Origin: Rhizocola hellebori
GTDB taxonomy: Bacteria; Actinomycetota; Actinomycetes; Mycobacteriales; Micromonosporaceae
Direction: 5' to 3'
Assembly (NCBI RefSeq): GCF_016862955.1
Contig: NZ_BONY01000075.1
Span: 1-45,624 of the forward strand
Length of the DNA stretch: 45,624 bases
Positions 7,696-15,963 of this stretch are shown here, piece after piece; positions within the stretch are counted from its first letter, which is position 1; every line of letters starts with the position of its first letter. The position numbers and the translations under genes were made by a program. The notes under the pieces are model-generated. The model did not search any database, had not been told where the DNA came from, and saw nothing but the letters and a program-made list of their open reading frames with translations.

Positions 7696-9794
7696 GCCGC
7701 CTTTTGGGGCACCGCCCGGCCGAGCCGGAAGGCGGGACGCCACCAGTTGACCCGGCCGAGCAACGACATGACCGCCGGCAGCAGGAGCCCTCGCACGACG
7801 GTGACGTCGAGCAGCACCGCGATGGTCATGCCTATCCCGATTTCTTTGACCGCCACGAGTTCCCCCAGCGCGAAGCCGAGGAAGACGATGCCGATCGCCA
7901 GCGCGGCGGTGGTGATGACCGGGCCGGTGGCGGTGATTCCCGCCAGCACCGCACGGTCGTTGGCTTCGTGGCTGTCGGAGGTGCGCTTGTCCCATTCCTC
8001 TTTGATGCGGGCAAGCAGGAACACCTCGTAGTCCATGGACAGCCCGAAGATGAAGACGAAAAGCAACAGCGGTGTGGTGACGTCCAGCGCGCCCCACGGT
8101 TTGAAGCCGAAAAGGCTTGCGCCCCAACCCCATTGGAAGATCGCCACCAGCACGCCGAGGGTGGCCAGCAGGGTGAGGATGTTCATGCACAGGGCCTTGA
8201 GCGGTATCACCACCGAGCGCGTCAACGCGAAAAGCAGCAGCCCGGTGGCGAGGATGATGACGGCCAGGGCGATCGGCAGGCGGTCGGCGGTGGAATCCTT
8301 GGCGTCAACCAGCTCCGCGGCCGGGCCGGCGGCTTTCACCTTGGGGTCCAGCGCGCGGATCTCGCGTACCAACTGCTGGGCTTGCTGGCCTGAAGCGGTG
8401 CCTGCCGGAGTTATCTCTATCACCGTGGATTCCGCGGTCAGCTCGGATTCCACGTCGACGTCGGTGGCGCCGTGCAGTGCGCGCATCTTCTGGATGAGGG
8501 GCTGCAACGAGTTTTGCTGAGCGTCGACGACGACCGTGATCGGCTCGACCTGTCCCGCGGAGAATTCCTTTTCCACGATTTCGTGCACGCGCCGCGCCTC
8601 GCTGCTTTCCGGCAGCGACCGGGCATCGGAGTTGGCGAGGTTGGCGCTCAGCAGCGGAGCGCTCAGCACGAGCAGCCCGGCGGTCACCGCAAGCGCCACC
8701 TTGGCCGGGCGGCGCTGCGCGAAAGTGGCCAGCCGGGTCAGCAACGCGGGCTTGCGCCGGTCCGCCGAACGCCACACCCGATTGCCCGCTGGGATACGCC
8801 GGTGCGCCACCGCGATCAGCGCCGGGACCAGAGTCAGGCCCGCCAAGGTGGCCAGGCACACCACGAGCGCGCCGCCGAGGGCCATCGCCGACAGCAGCGG
8901 ATCGGCGAAGACGAACAGACCCGTGAGCGCGGTGCCCACCGCCAGACCGGAGACCAGCACCGCCCGCCCGGAGGTGGACAGGGTTCTGGCGAGCAGCTCC
9001 GGCAGCGCGGCCTGCTGGTCGGCCGCGCGTTCCTGCTGGAAGCGGGAAACGATGAGCAGGCTGTAGTCGACGGCCAGGCCGATGCCCAGGATGGTGACCA
9101 CGTTGACCGCGTATTCGCTGACCGGCATGGCGCCGGCGAGCCCGGTCAGGATCAGCAGGGTGCTGGCGATGGTGGCCAGCGCGGCGGCCAGCGGCAGGCT
9201 GCCCGCGATCAGGCCGCCGAGGATGGTGATCAGCGCGAGGCAGAGCACGACAAGCGCTATCGACTCGCCGATGGCGGCGTCCTTTATGGCCTGGTCGCCG
9301 AAGGAGCGCTTGGCCAGCAGCTCACCGCCGACCAGAACCTCAGGCGCATTGATGGTGTGCAGCTTTGCCGCCACTTGGTCGGCAACGGCCAGGGCTTCGG
9401 GCTCGCTGAGTTCCGGGCGCAGCTCGACTATGACCAGGGAGCTTTTTCGGTCTGCCGAGATTTTGTACGAGCCGCTGGTGTAAGCGTCGGTGACCTCGGC
9501 GACGCCGGGGATGGCGCGAATCTCGAACATGACCCGGCTGGCGCTGTCGGCGAGGTCGACGGAGAAGAAGTCGCGGCCGGTGATGACGGCCAGCACCAGC
9601 TCACCCTCGGGGGACATCCGGTCGAGGCGCTTCTGCAGCAGGGTTGATTCGGCGTCCGGGCGCAGGCTGTCCACGGACTGGGCCCGGTCGTAGACCGAAC
9701 CGCCGAACACACCGCCGAGCAGAGCGATCACCGCCCAGCCCGCAATGATCAGGTAGCGTGCGCGGACAGCCAGCCTGCCTAGCTGGGTGAGCAT
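7689..9794 (-). CDS. MMPL/RND-family transporter
   Basis: The 701-residue protein has the MmpL architecture. There is an N-terminal transmembrane helix (YLIIAGWAVIALLGGV), a periplasmic-type loop of about 150 residues, a five-helix block, a second loop and a second five-helix block. The paired motifs GIGLAVDYSLLIVSRF (about 245) and FGLSMDYEVFLLARI (about 575) contain the DY residues that carry protons in this family. The substrate is likely a lipid or hydrophobic compound, but it cannot be read from sequence. The ATG follows GGGAGG at good spacing. No TetR gene is adjacent. It converges with the DppA gene with a 7-nt overlap. It is shorter than mycobacterial MmpL3, as is normal outside mycobacteria. 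Confidence 0.9.
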   Translation of the reverse strand: MLTQLGRLAVRARYLIIAGWAVIALLGGVFGGSVYDRAQSVDSLRPDAESTLLQKRLDRMSPEGELVLAVITGRDFFSVDLADSASRVMFEIRAIPGVAEVTDAYTSGSYKISADRKSSLVIVELRPELSEPEALAVADQVAAKLHTINAPEVLVGGELLAKRSFGDQAIKDAAIGESIALVVLCLALITILGGLIAGSLPLAAALATIASTLLILTGLAGAMPVSEYAVNVVTILGIGLAVDYSLLIVSRFQQERAADQQAALPELLARTLSTSGRAVLVSGLAVGTALTGLFVFADPLLSAMALGGALVVCLATLAGLTLVPALIAVAHRRIPAGNRVWRSADRRKPALLTRLATFAQRRPAKVALAVTAGLLVLSAPLLSANLANSDARSLPESSEARRVHEIVEKEFSAGQVEPITVVVDAQQNSLQPLIQKMRALHGATDVDVESELTAESTVIEITPAGTASGQQAQQLVREIRALDPKVKAAGPAAELVDAKDSTADRLPIALAVIILATGLLLFALTRSVVIPLKALCMNILTLLATLGVLVAIFQWGWGASLFGFKPWGALDVTTPLLLFVFIFGLSMDYEVFLLARIKEEWDKRTSDSHEANDRAVLAGITATGPVITTAALAIGIVFLGFALGELVAVKEIGIGMTIAVLLDVTVVRGLLLPAVMSLLGRVNWWRPAFRLGRAVPQKAAQ

Positions 9795-9879
9795 CGTGAC
9801 CTCCCATGGCCGTCGCCGTCCGGCAGAACGCCGCCGTTATGAGACACCGTGCAAATGCTCTTGCGCAACCCTGCATTCA

Positions 9880-9912
9880 ACAAGGTCGACCATCTTGCCC
9901 GGCCGACCTTGT
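9880..9912. other. Inverted repeat between the oxidoreductase and MMPL genes
   Basis: ACAAGGTCG (9880-9888) and CGACCTTGT (9904-9912) form perfect 9-bp arms around a 15-nt loop. The repeat lies 86 bp upstream of the MMPL start and 23 bp downstream of the oxidoreductase stop. It may be a terminator for the latter or a regulator site for the former. A second small dyad, GTCC-TAATT-GGAC (9923-9935), touches the oxidoreductase stop codon. Confidence 0.55.
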
Positions 9913-9934
9913 GCGTTGGTATGTCCTAATTGGA

Positions 9935-11119
9935 CTAAGCTGCCATTGGAGTCCTTGCCGGCGCTTGGGTGACAGGGCGGCGGCGGGTCGGCAGACCGAG
10001 CGTCGGATTGGCGACACCCCAGGCGGCGCCCTTGCAGACCAGCTCCTTGTAGACCGCGGCGAGCCGTCCGGTCAGGACCGCCGAGACGGCACGGTCGTCG
10101 GCGGTGACGTATTGGATCAGACCCTCCTTGCGGCCCAGCGAGATGCACTGATTGAAGTAGCGCAGCGGCGCGTTCGGGAGCTTGCCTCCGGCCAGGCGAG
10201 CCGCGATCGCGTCGGCGGCCTGCCAGGCCATGGGAGTGCCCGAGGCACAGGACATCCGCAGCGGCTTGTCCCCGGGGCCCATCGCCATGGCGGAGTCGCC
10301 GATGGCGTACACGTCGGGATGGGAGACCGAGCGCATGGTGCCGTCGACCACGATCTGGCCGGTGCCGGTCACCTCCAGGGTGGTCGCCTTCGCGATCGGG
10401 TGCACGGCGAAGCCGGTGGTCCACACGGTGACCGCGGCCGGGATGGCGGTGCCGTCGGCGGTGGTGATCCGGCCGGCTTCCACGTTGGTGACGGCGGCGT
10501 GCTCGTACACGGTGATCCCGAGCTTGCCGAAGACTTTGCGCAGGTGCTTGCGGCCCTTGCCGGAGAGCCAGTCGCCGAATCCGGCACGGGCGGCCAGCGC
10601 CACCTCGAGGTCCGGACGGGCCTCGGCGATCTCCGTCGCGGCCTCGATTCCGGTGAGGCCGCCGCCCACCACGACCACGCTCTGCCCGGCATCGAGGCGG
10701 GCCAGGCGCTCACGCAGGCGCAGGGCTCCGGGGCGGCTGGCGATCTGATCGGCGTGCTCGTCGGTTCCGGGGACGCCCTGGGCGTTCCAGCCGCTGCCGA
10801 GGGCGTAGACGAGCGTGTCGTAGGCCAGTTCGGCGGCGCCGTTCGCGTCGGTGATGGCGACAGTCCTGCGGTCGACGTCGATGCCGGTGACCTTCGCCAG
10901 CCTCAGCTCGACGCCGGTGCCCGCGAACATCTCGCGCAGCGGCCGGGGCTTCAGGTTCTGACCGGTCGCCAGCTGGTGCATGCGGACGCGTTCCACGAAG
11001 TCCGGCTCGGCATTGACGACGGTGATGGCGACTTCCTCGCGGCGCAGCCGTTTGGCGAGCCGGCCGGCGGCGATGGCCCCGGAGTATCCGGCTCCGAGGA
11101 CGATGATGCGGTGCTGCAT
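9935..11119 (-). CDS. NAD(P)/FAD-dependent oxidoreductase (NDH-2-like)
   Basis: The 394-residue flavoprotein has two dinucleotide folds: VLGAGYSGAIAAGRL at residues 6-20 for FAD, and VVVGGGLTGIEAATE near 150 for NAD(P)H. The FAD-contacting YAIGDSAM motif lies near 288. It resembles type II NADH dehydrogenases and related disulfide-reductase-fold enzymes. It lacks an obvious membrane-binding helix at the C-terminus, so the electron acceptor is uncertain. The start is ATG 11119 behind CAGGAGCAAGCAA; the frame stays open further upstream, but that region looks like promoter. It lies directly downstream of an ECF41 sigma factor gene, and such sigma factors usually control an adjacent redox enzyme. 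Confidence 0.85.
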   Translation of the reverse strand: MQHRIIVLGAGYSGAIAAGRLAKRLRREEVAITVVNAEPDFVERVRMHQLATGQNLKPRPLREMFAGTGVELRLAKVTGIDVDRRTVAITDANGAAELAYDTLVYALGSGWNAQGVPGTDEHADQIASRPGALRLRERLARLDAGQSVVVVGGGLTGIEAATEIAEARPDLEVALAARAGFGDWLSGKGRKHLRKVFGKLGITVYEHAAVTNVEAGRITTADGTAIPAAVTVWTTGFAVHPIAKATTLEVTGTGQIVVDGTMRSVSHPDVYAIGDSAMAMGPGDKPLRMSCASGTPMAWQAADAIAARLAGGKLPNAPLRYFNQCISLGRKEGLIQYVTADDRAVSAVLTGRLAAVYKELVCKGAAWGVANPTLGLPTRRRPVTQAPARTPMAA

Positions 11120-11154
11120 TTGCTTGCTCCTGTCTCGCGCGGATTTGCCCCTTG

Positions 11155-11181
11155 AACCGGGCAGCCCGCCACTTCCTGACA
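11155..11181 (-). promoter_or_regulatory. Candidate ECF41-type promoter for the oxidoreductase
   Basis: On the minus strand TGTCAGG (11181-11175) is followed 15 bp later by CGGTT (11159-11155), 36 bp before the ATG. ECF41 promoters described in other bacteria have TGTCACA, a 16-bp gap and CGTC. The match is therefore good at -35 and weak at -10. Confidence 0.35.
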
Positions 11182-11213
11182 GGAACGCGTAGTGAAGCAC
11201 CTCACATGAAGAG

Positions 11214-12158
11214 TCAGAAGGGGTGCCGGTAGGGCTCCCCGTGACTGGTCATCGCCCAGTGCGCGGTCGCGCGCTCGAGCTTGTCGGGGTTGACCTGGGC
11301 GTGCAGCGCGGTGATGCCTTCGGTGGTGACGTCCAGGCACATGATGCCCAAGACCCGGCCGTCCACGACGGCGACCAGGGCGGGGACGCCGTTGGCCGTC
11401 CAGGCGAACAATTCGGCGGTGTCACCGAAGAGGGCGCGCTTGGCCTCGCCGGGCTTGAACAAGCCCCGCAGGAACTTCGCCACCGCGGCGGCGCCCTCGA
11501 CCACCTTGGCGCGGGCCGGGACCTTTCCGCCGCCATCGCCGATCGAGATGGCGTCGTCGGTGAGCAGGCGCACCAGCGGCTCGGTCTGTCCGCTGGCGGC
11601 GGCCATCAGGAACTCCTCCGCGATCCGCCGGGCCGTGGCCTGGTCGATCTCGGCCCGCGGCTTGCCGTCCGCGACGTGCTTCTTGGCTCGGTGGAAGATC
11701 TGCTGGCTGGCGGCCTCGGTGAGGTCGAGGATCTCGGCGATCTCCCGGTGCGGGTAGTCGAAGGCCTCCCGCAGCACGTAGACCGCGCGCTCGTTGGGGG
11801 AGAGGCGCTCCATCAGGGTGAGGACGGCGTAGGAGACCGACTCACGCTGCTCGACGGTGTCGGCGGGGCCGAGCATCGGGTCCCCGGCGAGCAGCGGCTC
11901 GGGAAGCCATTGGCCCACATAGGTCTCGCGGCGCGACCGAGCGGAGGTGAGCTGGTTGAGGCACAGGTTGGTGAGCACCTTCGTCAGCCAGGCCTCGGGG
12001 ACCTCGATGCGGTCGATGTCGGCGGCCTGCCAGCGCAGGAACGTCTCCTGCACGGCGTCCTCGGCCTCTCCGGCGGAGCCGAGCAAACGGTAGGCGATGG
12101 CCTCCAGGCGCGGCCTGGCGGCCACGAACCGGTCGACGTCGTTCCCGGTCAACGGCAT
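11214..12158 (-). CDS. sigJ: ECF41-group RNA polymerase sigma factor SigJ
   Basis: The 314-residue protein has ECF region 2 (AYRLLGSAGEAEDAVQETFL, about 22-41) and region 4 (LSPNERAVYVLREAFDYPHR, then a helix-turn-helix to about 165). A SnoaL-like C-terminal domain of about 130 residues follows. Markers of ECF41 are present: YVGQWLPEP between regions 2 and 4, DGGGK near 220 and NPDKL near the end. In this group the fused C-terminal domain both supports and restrains activity in place of an anti-sigma factor. Usual targets are neighbouring redox enzymes; here the downstream flavoprotein gene fits. The ATG lies 6 nt after TAGGCT, suggesting a leaderless transcript. Confidence 0.92.
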   Translation of the reverse strand: MPLTGNDVDRFVAARPRLEAIAYRLLGSAGEAEDAVQETFLRWQAADIDRIEVPEAWLTKVLTNLCLNQLTSARSRRETYVGQWLPEPLLAGDPMLGPADTVEQRESVSYAVLTLMERLSPNERAVYVLREAFDYPHREIAEILDLTEAASQQIFHRAKKHVADGKPRAEIDQATARRIAEEFLMAAASGQTEPLVRLLTDDAISIGDGGGKVPARAKVVEGAAAVAKFLRGLFKPGEAKRALFGDTAELFAWTANGVPALVAVVDGRVLGIMCLDVTTEGITALHAQVNPDKLERATAHWAMTSHGEPYRHPF

Positions 12159-12246
12159 AGCCCGAGCCTAACCCGGGCGGCGCGGATCGGCCGCGGCGGT
12201 GGCTGTGTCCGATGTAGACCGATAGTCGCCTTGCGCGCCCTACGGA

Positions 12247-12281
12247 TCGCTATTGACGATAGCGAGTGTTACCCGTATCTA
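12247..12281 (+). promoter_or_regulatory. Promoter with a dyad over the -35 box
   Basis: TTGACG (12253-12258), a 17-bp spacer and TATCTA (12276-12281) form a sigma-70-type promoter. The perfect 7-bp inverted repeat TCGCTAT-TGACG-ATAGCGA (12247-12265) covers the -35 element, so a bound protein would block RNA polymerase. The start codon ATG 12289 is 7 nt after the -10, consistent with a leaderless message. Confidence 0.65.
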
Positions 12282-12288
12282 TGTGGTT

Positions 12289-12411
12289 ATGGATAAGAAG
12301 TCGCTCAAGGACCGCCGCGCGGTCAAGGTCACCGGTGCCGTGGTCACTGTCCTCGCCCTCGTCACGACGCTCTACTCGCTTGGCGCGCCCGCCATCATCA
12401 TCCACAAATGA
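12289..12411 (+). CDS. Small membrane peptide, 40 residues
   Basis: ATG 12289 to TGA 12411 encodes MDKKSLKDRRAVKVTGAVVT followed by VLALVTTLYSLGAPAIIIHK. It has a basic cytoplasmic head (KK, K, RR, K) and one hydrophobic helix of about 20 residues, so it should be a single-pass inner-membrane peptide. A well-placed promoter with a -10 box 7 nt upstream supports expression from a leaderless transcript. It is 13 nt upstream of the DUF5317 gene and probably co-transcribed. I do not recognise a family. The promoter match and the clear basic-plus-hydrophobic layout make a chance frame unlikely. Confidence 0.6.
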   Translation: MDKKSLKDRRAVKVTGAVVTVLALVTTLYSLGAPAIIIHK

Positions 12412-12424
12412 TTTCAGGTCTGTG

Positions 12425-13003
12425 ATGGCGGTGCCGAGCCTGACCGGCACCGCCTTCTTGTTGTCACCACTCGTGTTCGCAGCCATCGCCGGGCTGCTGC
12501 TGCGCCGCAATCCGCTGCGCCTGACCGAGCTGAAGTTCCGGTGGATAGGTTTGCTTTGGGCGGCGGCCGCGCTCGCGTTCGTCCGTTACACCGATCCGGA
12601 TTGGCTTCCGCATTGGTCGCGCGCCTATGACGGGCTGGCCGTCCTGGGCGCCGCGTGGACCCTGGGCGCGTGCTGGGTCGTGCTGAACCTGTCCGGCCGT
12701 GACGCCGGGATGAGGACCGGCCTGGTGACGCTATGGACGGGATTCACGCTCAACTTTCTGACGATCGCGCTGAACCGGGGCGTCATGCCCTACTCCGCGA
12801 GCGCGGCCCGGCTGGCCGGGTTCACCCAGCAGGGGCCGGCCGTGGTGGGCCACGCCGAGCTGAACCGGGGCCACCTGCTGCCGTGGCTTGCCGATATCGT
12901 CCCGGTGCCGGTCATCGCCAAGGTGGTCAGCGTCGGCGACCTGCTGATGATTGCGGGATTGGTGGTGGTCCTGGTCAGCGGGATGGCGCGAAAACAGCCG
13001 TAA
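12425..13003 (+). CDS. DUF5317 family membrane protein
   Basis: The 192-residue polytopic membrane protein has about five hydrophobic segments: SPLVFAAIAGLLL, WIGLLWAAAALAFV, LAVLGAAWTLGACWVVL, LVTLWTGFTLNFLTIAL and LLMIAGLVVVLVSG. Between the fourth and fifth lies NRGVMPYSASAARLAG and a conserved-looking AELNRGHLLPWLADIVPVP. The pattern 'N-G-MP-S...LGDI.P.P......SIGD' is characteristic of DUF5317, whose role is unknown. ATG 12425 is preceded immediately by an in-frame GTG that could also start. It lies just downstream of the 40-residue membrane peptide and may work with it in the membrane. Confidence 0.75.
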   Translation: MAVPSLTGTAFLLSPLVFAAIAGLLLRRNPLRLTELKFRWIGLLWAAAALAFVRYTDPDWLPHWSRAYDGLAVLGAAWTLGACWVVLNLSGRDAGMRTGLVTLWTGFTLNFLTIALNRGVMPYSASAARLAGFTQQGPAVVGHAELNRGHLLPWLADIVPVPVIAKVVSVGDLLMIAGLVVVLVSGMARKQP

Positions 13004-13066
13004 ACCCCGGCAACCTCGCAGGCGGGTAGTTCCGTCTGTGCGGCGAAGCGAGAGAAGGGGGAACGG

Positions 13067-13588
13067 GTGCGCAAGTCGGAGGAAGCGGCCTACCGCGAGC
13101 TGGTCACCACCAGACTCGACGCGTGGCGTCGCACCGCCTATCTGATCTGCCGCGACTGGCATCGCGCGGACGATCTGGTCGGCCAGACCATCGAGAAGCT
13201 TTACCTTCGCTGGCGCAAACTCTCCGAAGTACGCGACATCGATGCGTACGTGCGGGGCATGCTCGGCCGAGCCTGGCTCGACGAGCTACGCCGACCCCAT
13301 CGGCGGGAGCTCACGGTGTCGCAGGTGCGCGACATCGACGCCACCGTCGAGGAGGACGCCTCGGACGAGGTGGCGGCCCGGCTCGGGCTCTCCGAGCTGC
13401 TCGACCGGCTGGCCCCGCGCAAACGGGTGATCCTCATCCTTCGCTTCTACTGTGACCTCTCGGTTGAGGAGACCGCCGACCTGCTCGGCATCACCGAGGG
13501 CACGGTGAAAAGCCAGACCGCGAAGGGGCTGCAGACGCTGCGCGAACTGGCCACTGCCGATTTTCACGAGGTAGGAGCCGAAAAATAA
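13067..13588 (+). CDS. SigE-family ECF sigma factor
   Basis: The 173-residue sigma factor starts at GTG 13067 behind GAGAAGGGG. Region 2 is RTAYLICRDWHRADDLVGQT (about 24-43). Region 4 is LLDRLAPRKRVILILRFYCD with the helix-turn-helix LSVEETADLLGITEGTVKSQ (about 137-156). This is the 'SigE family' of actinobacteria, in which sigma and a membrane partner are encoded together. The gene ends in TAATG, so its stop overlaps the start of the next gene and the two are translationally coupled. It has no C-terminal extension, unlike the ECF41 factor nearby. The regulon cannot be read from the sequence. Confidence 0.9.
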   Translation: MRKSEEAAYRELVTTRLDAWRRTAYLICRDWHRADDLVGQTIEKLYLRWRKLSEVRDIDAYVRGMLGRAWLDELRRPHRRELTVSQVRDIDATVEEDASDEVAARLGLSELLDRLAPRKRVILILRFYCDLSVEETADLLGITEGTVKSQTAKGLQTLRELATADFHEVGAEK

Positions 13589-14448
13589 TGGACCTCAAGG
13601 AACAGTTCGACGCCACGATCGGGCACACTCCCGCAACGTCGATCGATGTCGACGCCACCATGACCCGAATGCGCCGTCGCATGTGGACAGTGCGCGGCAC
13701 CGCTGCCGCAATGACTGTGGGACTGGCCGCAGCCGGGGCGATGCTGGCCTGGCCGATGCTGGCGAATACCCAGCAGCCTTCGCCAAACTCGGGACAGCAG
13801 CGGGCAGAGCTGCCCGCCGCGGCGACGCCGGAGACCGAACAGGCCATCGCCGCGCGGCTGACCGGTGCGGTGCAAGCGAAACTGGGCGCGTTGCTGCCCG
13901 GCGCGACCCTGGTCCCCAACTGGGCCGGGCATGATGCGGCCGTGGTGTATCCGGAGCGGCCGGTCGCCGTACCCACCACCTTGCCCTGGAATCAAATGCG
14001 GGCCCAAGCCGATGTGCAGGACCAGCTGGGGACGGGATTTGTCGACGTTCTCATCGGGCGGACAACGGCCGACCCGAACGCCACTGACTACTGCCTGCCC
14101 GAGGGCGCCATCGCGCGGCAGGGCACGACACAGGCCACGACGTGGGCTGGGGAGTGCAGCGTGCGCGCGCCGATGGGATACCCGCTGGGTATCTTCGCCT
14201 CCTGCGCCGAGTACGACGAGGTGCTCGACGGCGAAGACACGTGCACCGAGCAGACGACGGCGGCCGGCGACCACGTGGTGATGCTGCGCGGCACCCATCA
14301 ATTCCGCGTCGACGTGGCCCGTGCCGACGGCACCGCGGTCATCGTGATGTCGGGCTCCCGGGCCCACGCCGGTGGCACCCGGCCCACCCCATCGCTGACC
14401 ATCGAACAGATGGTCGCTCTGGCCACCGATCCGGGCCTCGCCCTCTGA
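13588..14448 (+). CDS. Single-pass membrane protein, putative regulator of the SigE-type factor
   Basis: The 286-residue product has a short cytoplasmic head of about 34 residues ending MRRRM, one membrane helix (about 38-57), a Pro/Ser/Gln linker and a large extracytoplasmic domain. That domain carries four cysteines (in DYCLPEG, GECSV, ASCAEY and DTCTEQ), which could form two disulfides. There is no ZAS anti-sigma zinc motif (HxxxCxxC) in the cytoplasmic head. Coupling to the sigma gene through TAATG argues that it senses something outside and modulates that sigma factor. This role is inferred from position and topology; no family match is claimed. It is followed by a long terminator-like hairpin. 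Confidence 0.6.
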   Translation: MDLKEQFDATIGHTPATSIDVDATMTRMRRRMWTVRGTAAAMTVGLAAAGAMLAWPMLANTQQPSPNSGQQRAELPAAATPETEQAIAARLTGAVQAKLGALLPGATLVPNWAGHDAAVVYPERPVAVPTTLPWNQMRAQADVQDQLGTGFVDVLIGRTTADPNATDYCLPEGAIARQGTTQATTWAGECSVRAPMGYPLGIFASCAEYDEVLDGEDTCTEQTTAAGDHVVMLRGTHQFRVDVARADGTAVIVMSGSRAHAGGTRPTPSLTIEQMVALATDPGLAL

Positions 14449-14454
14449 CGTGGC

Positions 14455-14520
14455 TTTCAGTCCAATCGGCACGCGATCCCGGCTCCCTCACGGCCGTGGT
14501 CGCGTGCCGCTTGGCTGAAA
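14455..14520 (+). terminator. Long imperfect hairpin after the SigE operon
   Basis: TTTCAG-TCCAAT-CGGCACGCGA (14455-14476) pairs with TCGCGTGCCG-CTTGG-CTGAAA (14500-14520), leaving one bulge and a mismatch. The arms are about 20 bp and the loop 23 nt. It starts 7 nt after the stop of the membrane protein gene, so termination is the simplest role. Confidence 0.6.
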
Positions 14521-14559
14521 CGCGGCGTTTGCGATAGACACCTGCCCGGCCGGGGTGTT

Positions 14560-14573
14560 TCATACCGGTATGA
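14560..14573. promoter_or_regulatory. 14-bp perfect palindrome at the M1 peptidase start
   Basis: TCATACCGGTATGA is a perfect 14-bp palindrome that includes the ATG at 14570-14572. An approximate GTGT/ACAC pair flanks it. A repressor bound here would cover the start codon or promoter region of the peptidase gene. Confidence 0.5.
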
Positions 14574-15958
14574 GGACACCCCGTATCGTGACTGTGGCTG
14601 TGGTGGCATTGGCCGCATTGGTCAGCCCTGTTCCGGCTCAGGCGAATGCCGGCTTCAGCCCAGGAGCCCCCGGGGCGGGCGACCCCTACTTCCCGGACAT
14701 GGGCAACGGCGGCTATGACGTCTCCCATTACGGGCTCGAGTTGCGCTATGACCCGGCGACCCGAGTGCTGGACGGGAAGGCGCGCATCGCTGCCCGGGCA
14801 ACACAGAACCTGTCCCGGTTCAACCTTGACTTCCTTGGACCGTTGACGATCGATGCGCTGACGGTCAACGGCGCCTCGGCCAGGTACGTCCGGGAAGGCG
14901 CCCAGGAATTGGTCATCACCCCGCGTTCCGGGCTGCGCAACGGGTCGCGATTCGACGTCGAGGTGCGCTATCACGGCGTACCCCAGCAAATTGATGACCC
15001 GGAGCTGGGCACTTCCGGATGGGTGGCCACCGAGGACGGCGCGGTGGCGCTGAACCAGCCGTTCGGCGCGGCGACATTCTATCCCGTCAACGACACCCCG
15101 CTGGACAAGGCGACCTACGGATACCGGCTGACCGTCCCGAACGGATTGGTGGCGCTGGCCAACGGCGAGCCCGGCCCGAGCCGCACCAAGGACGGCTGGA
15201 CCACCAGCACCTGGAGCATGACTCAGCCGATGGCCAGCGAGCTAGCGATGGTCGCGATCGGGCGGTTCACCGTGCACGCCGACGCCACCAACATCACCGC
15301 GATCGATACCGCGCTGGACCCCAACGACGAGCAGGGCGTGCCTTTCCACACCCTCACCGCCGAGGTGCAGGCCTGGGAACAGACCATTTTCGGCCGGTAC
15401 CCGTTCAGCTCCACCGGCGGAATAATTGATCAGGTCGACGTGGGCTACGCGCTGGAGACCCAGGGCCGCCCGGTCTACGACCAGATCGACGCCGAGCTGG
15501 ACACCTCGACGATCGTGCATGAGCTGGCGCATCAGTGGTTCGGCGACAGCCTCACCCCCAAGAAGTGGGCAGACATCTGGCTCAACGAGGGCTTCGCCAC
15601 CTACGCCGAGTGGCTCTACAGCGAGCACAGCGGCGGCCGGACGGTGCAGCAGATCTTCGACCGGGTCTACGCCCAGAAGCCCGACGCGGCTGTGTGGCAG
15701 GGAATCGTCGCGGACCCGGGCCGGGACAACATCTTCAACTCACTGGTCTACAACCGGGGCGCGATGACGCTGCACGTGTTGCGGCAACGCATCGGCGAAA
15801 GCGCCTTCTACACCTTGCTCAGGCGCTGGGCGACCGAGCACCGCTACGGCAACGTGTCCACATCGGACTTCATCGCGTTCGCCGAAAAGGTGTCCGGCCA
15901 ACAGCTCGACGACCTGTTCCAGGTCTGGGTCTACACCTCCGGCAAACCAGCGCTGTAA
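14570..15958 (+). CDS. Secreted M1-family metallopeptidase
   Basis: From ATG 14570 the product has 462 residues; an in-frame GTG at 14555 would add five. A signal peptide (MRTPRIVTVAVVALAALVSP, cleavage after AQA) directs export. The zinc motif HELAHQW (317-323) and the second Glu in WLNEGFA, 18 residues on, match the HEXXH-X18-E pattern of M1 aminopeptidases. The usual GAMEN exopeptidase motif is replaced by YALETQG, seen in many short secreted actinobacterial members. The N-terminal beta-saddle (about 40-220) is present, while the long C-terminal helical domain of PepN is missing. Cleavage specificity is unknown. A palindrome overlaps the start and a strong hairpin follows the stop. Confidence 0.87.
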   Translation: MRTPRIVTVAVVALAALVSPVPAQANAGFSPGAPGAGDPYFPDMGNGGYDVSHYGLELRYDPATRVLDGKARIAARATQNLSRFNLDFLGPLTIDALTVNGASARYVREGAQELVITPRSGLRNGSRFDVEVRYHGVPQQIDDPELGTSGWVATEDGAVALNQPFGAATFYPVNDTPLDKATYGYRLTVPNGLVALANGEPGPSRTKDGWTTSTWSMTQPMASELAMVAIGRFTVHADATNITAIDTALDPNDEQGVPFHTLTAEVQAWEQTIFGRYPFSSTGGIIDQVDVGYALETQGRPVYDQIDAELDTSTIVHELAHQWFGDSLTPKKWADIWLNEGFATYAEWLYSEHSGGRTVQQIFDRVYAQKPDAAVWQGIVADPGRDNIFNSLVYNRGAMTLHVLRQRIGESAFYTLLRRWATEHRYGNVSTSDFIAFAEKVSGQQLDDLFQVWVYTSGKPAL

Positions 15959-15963
15959 CGCCT

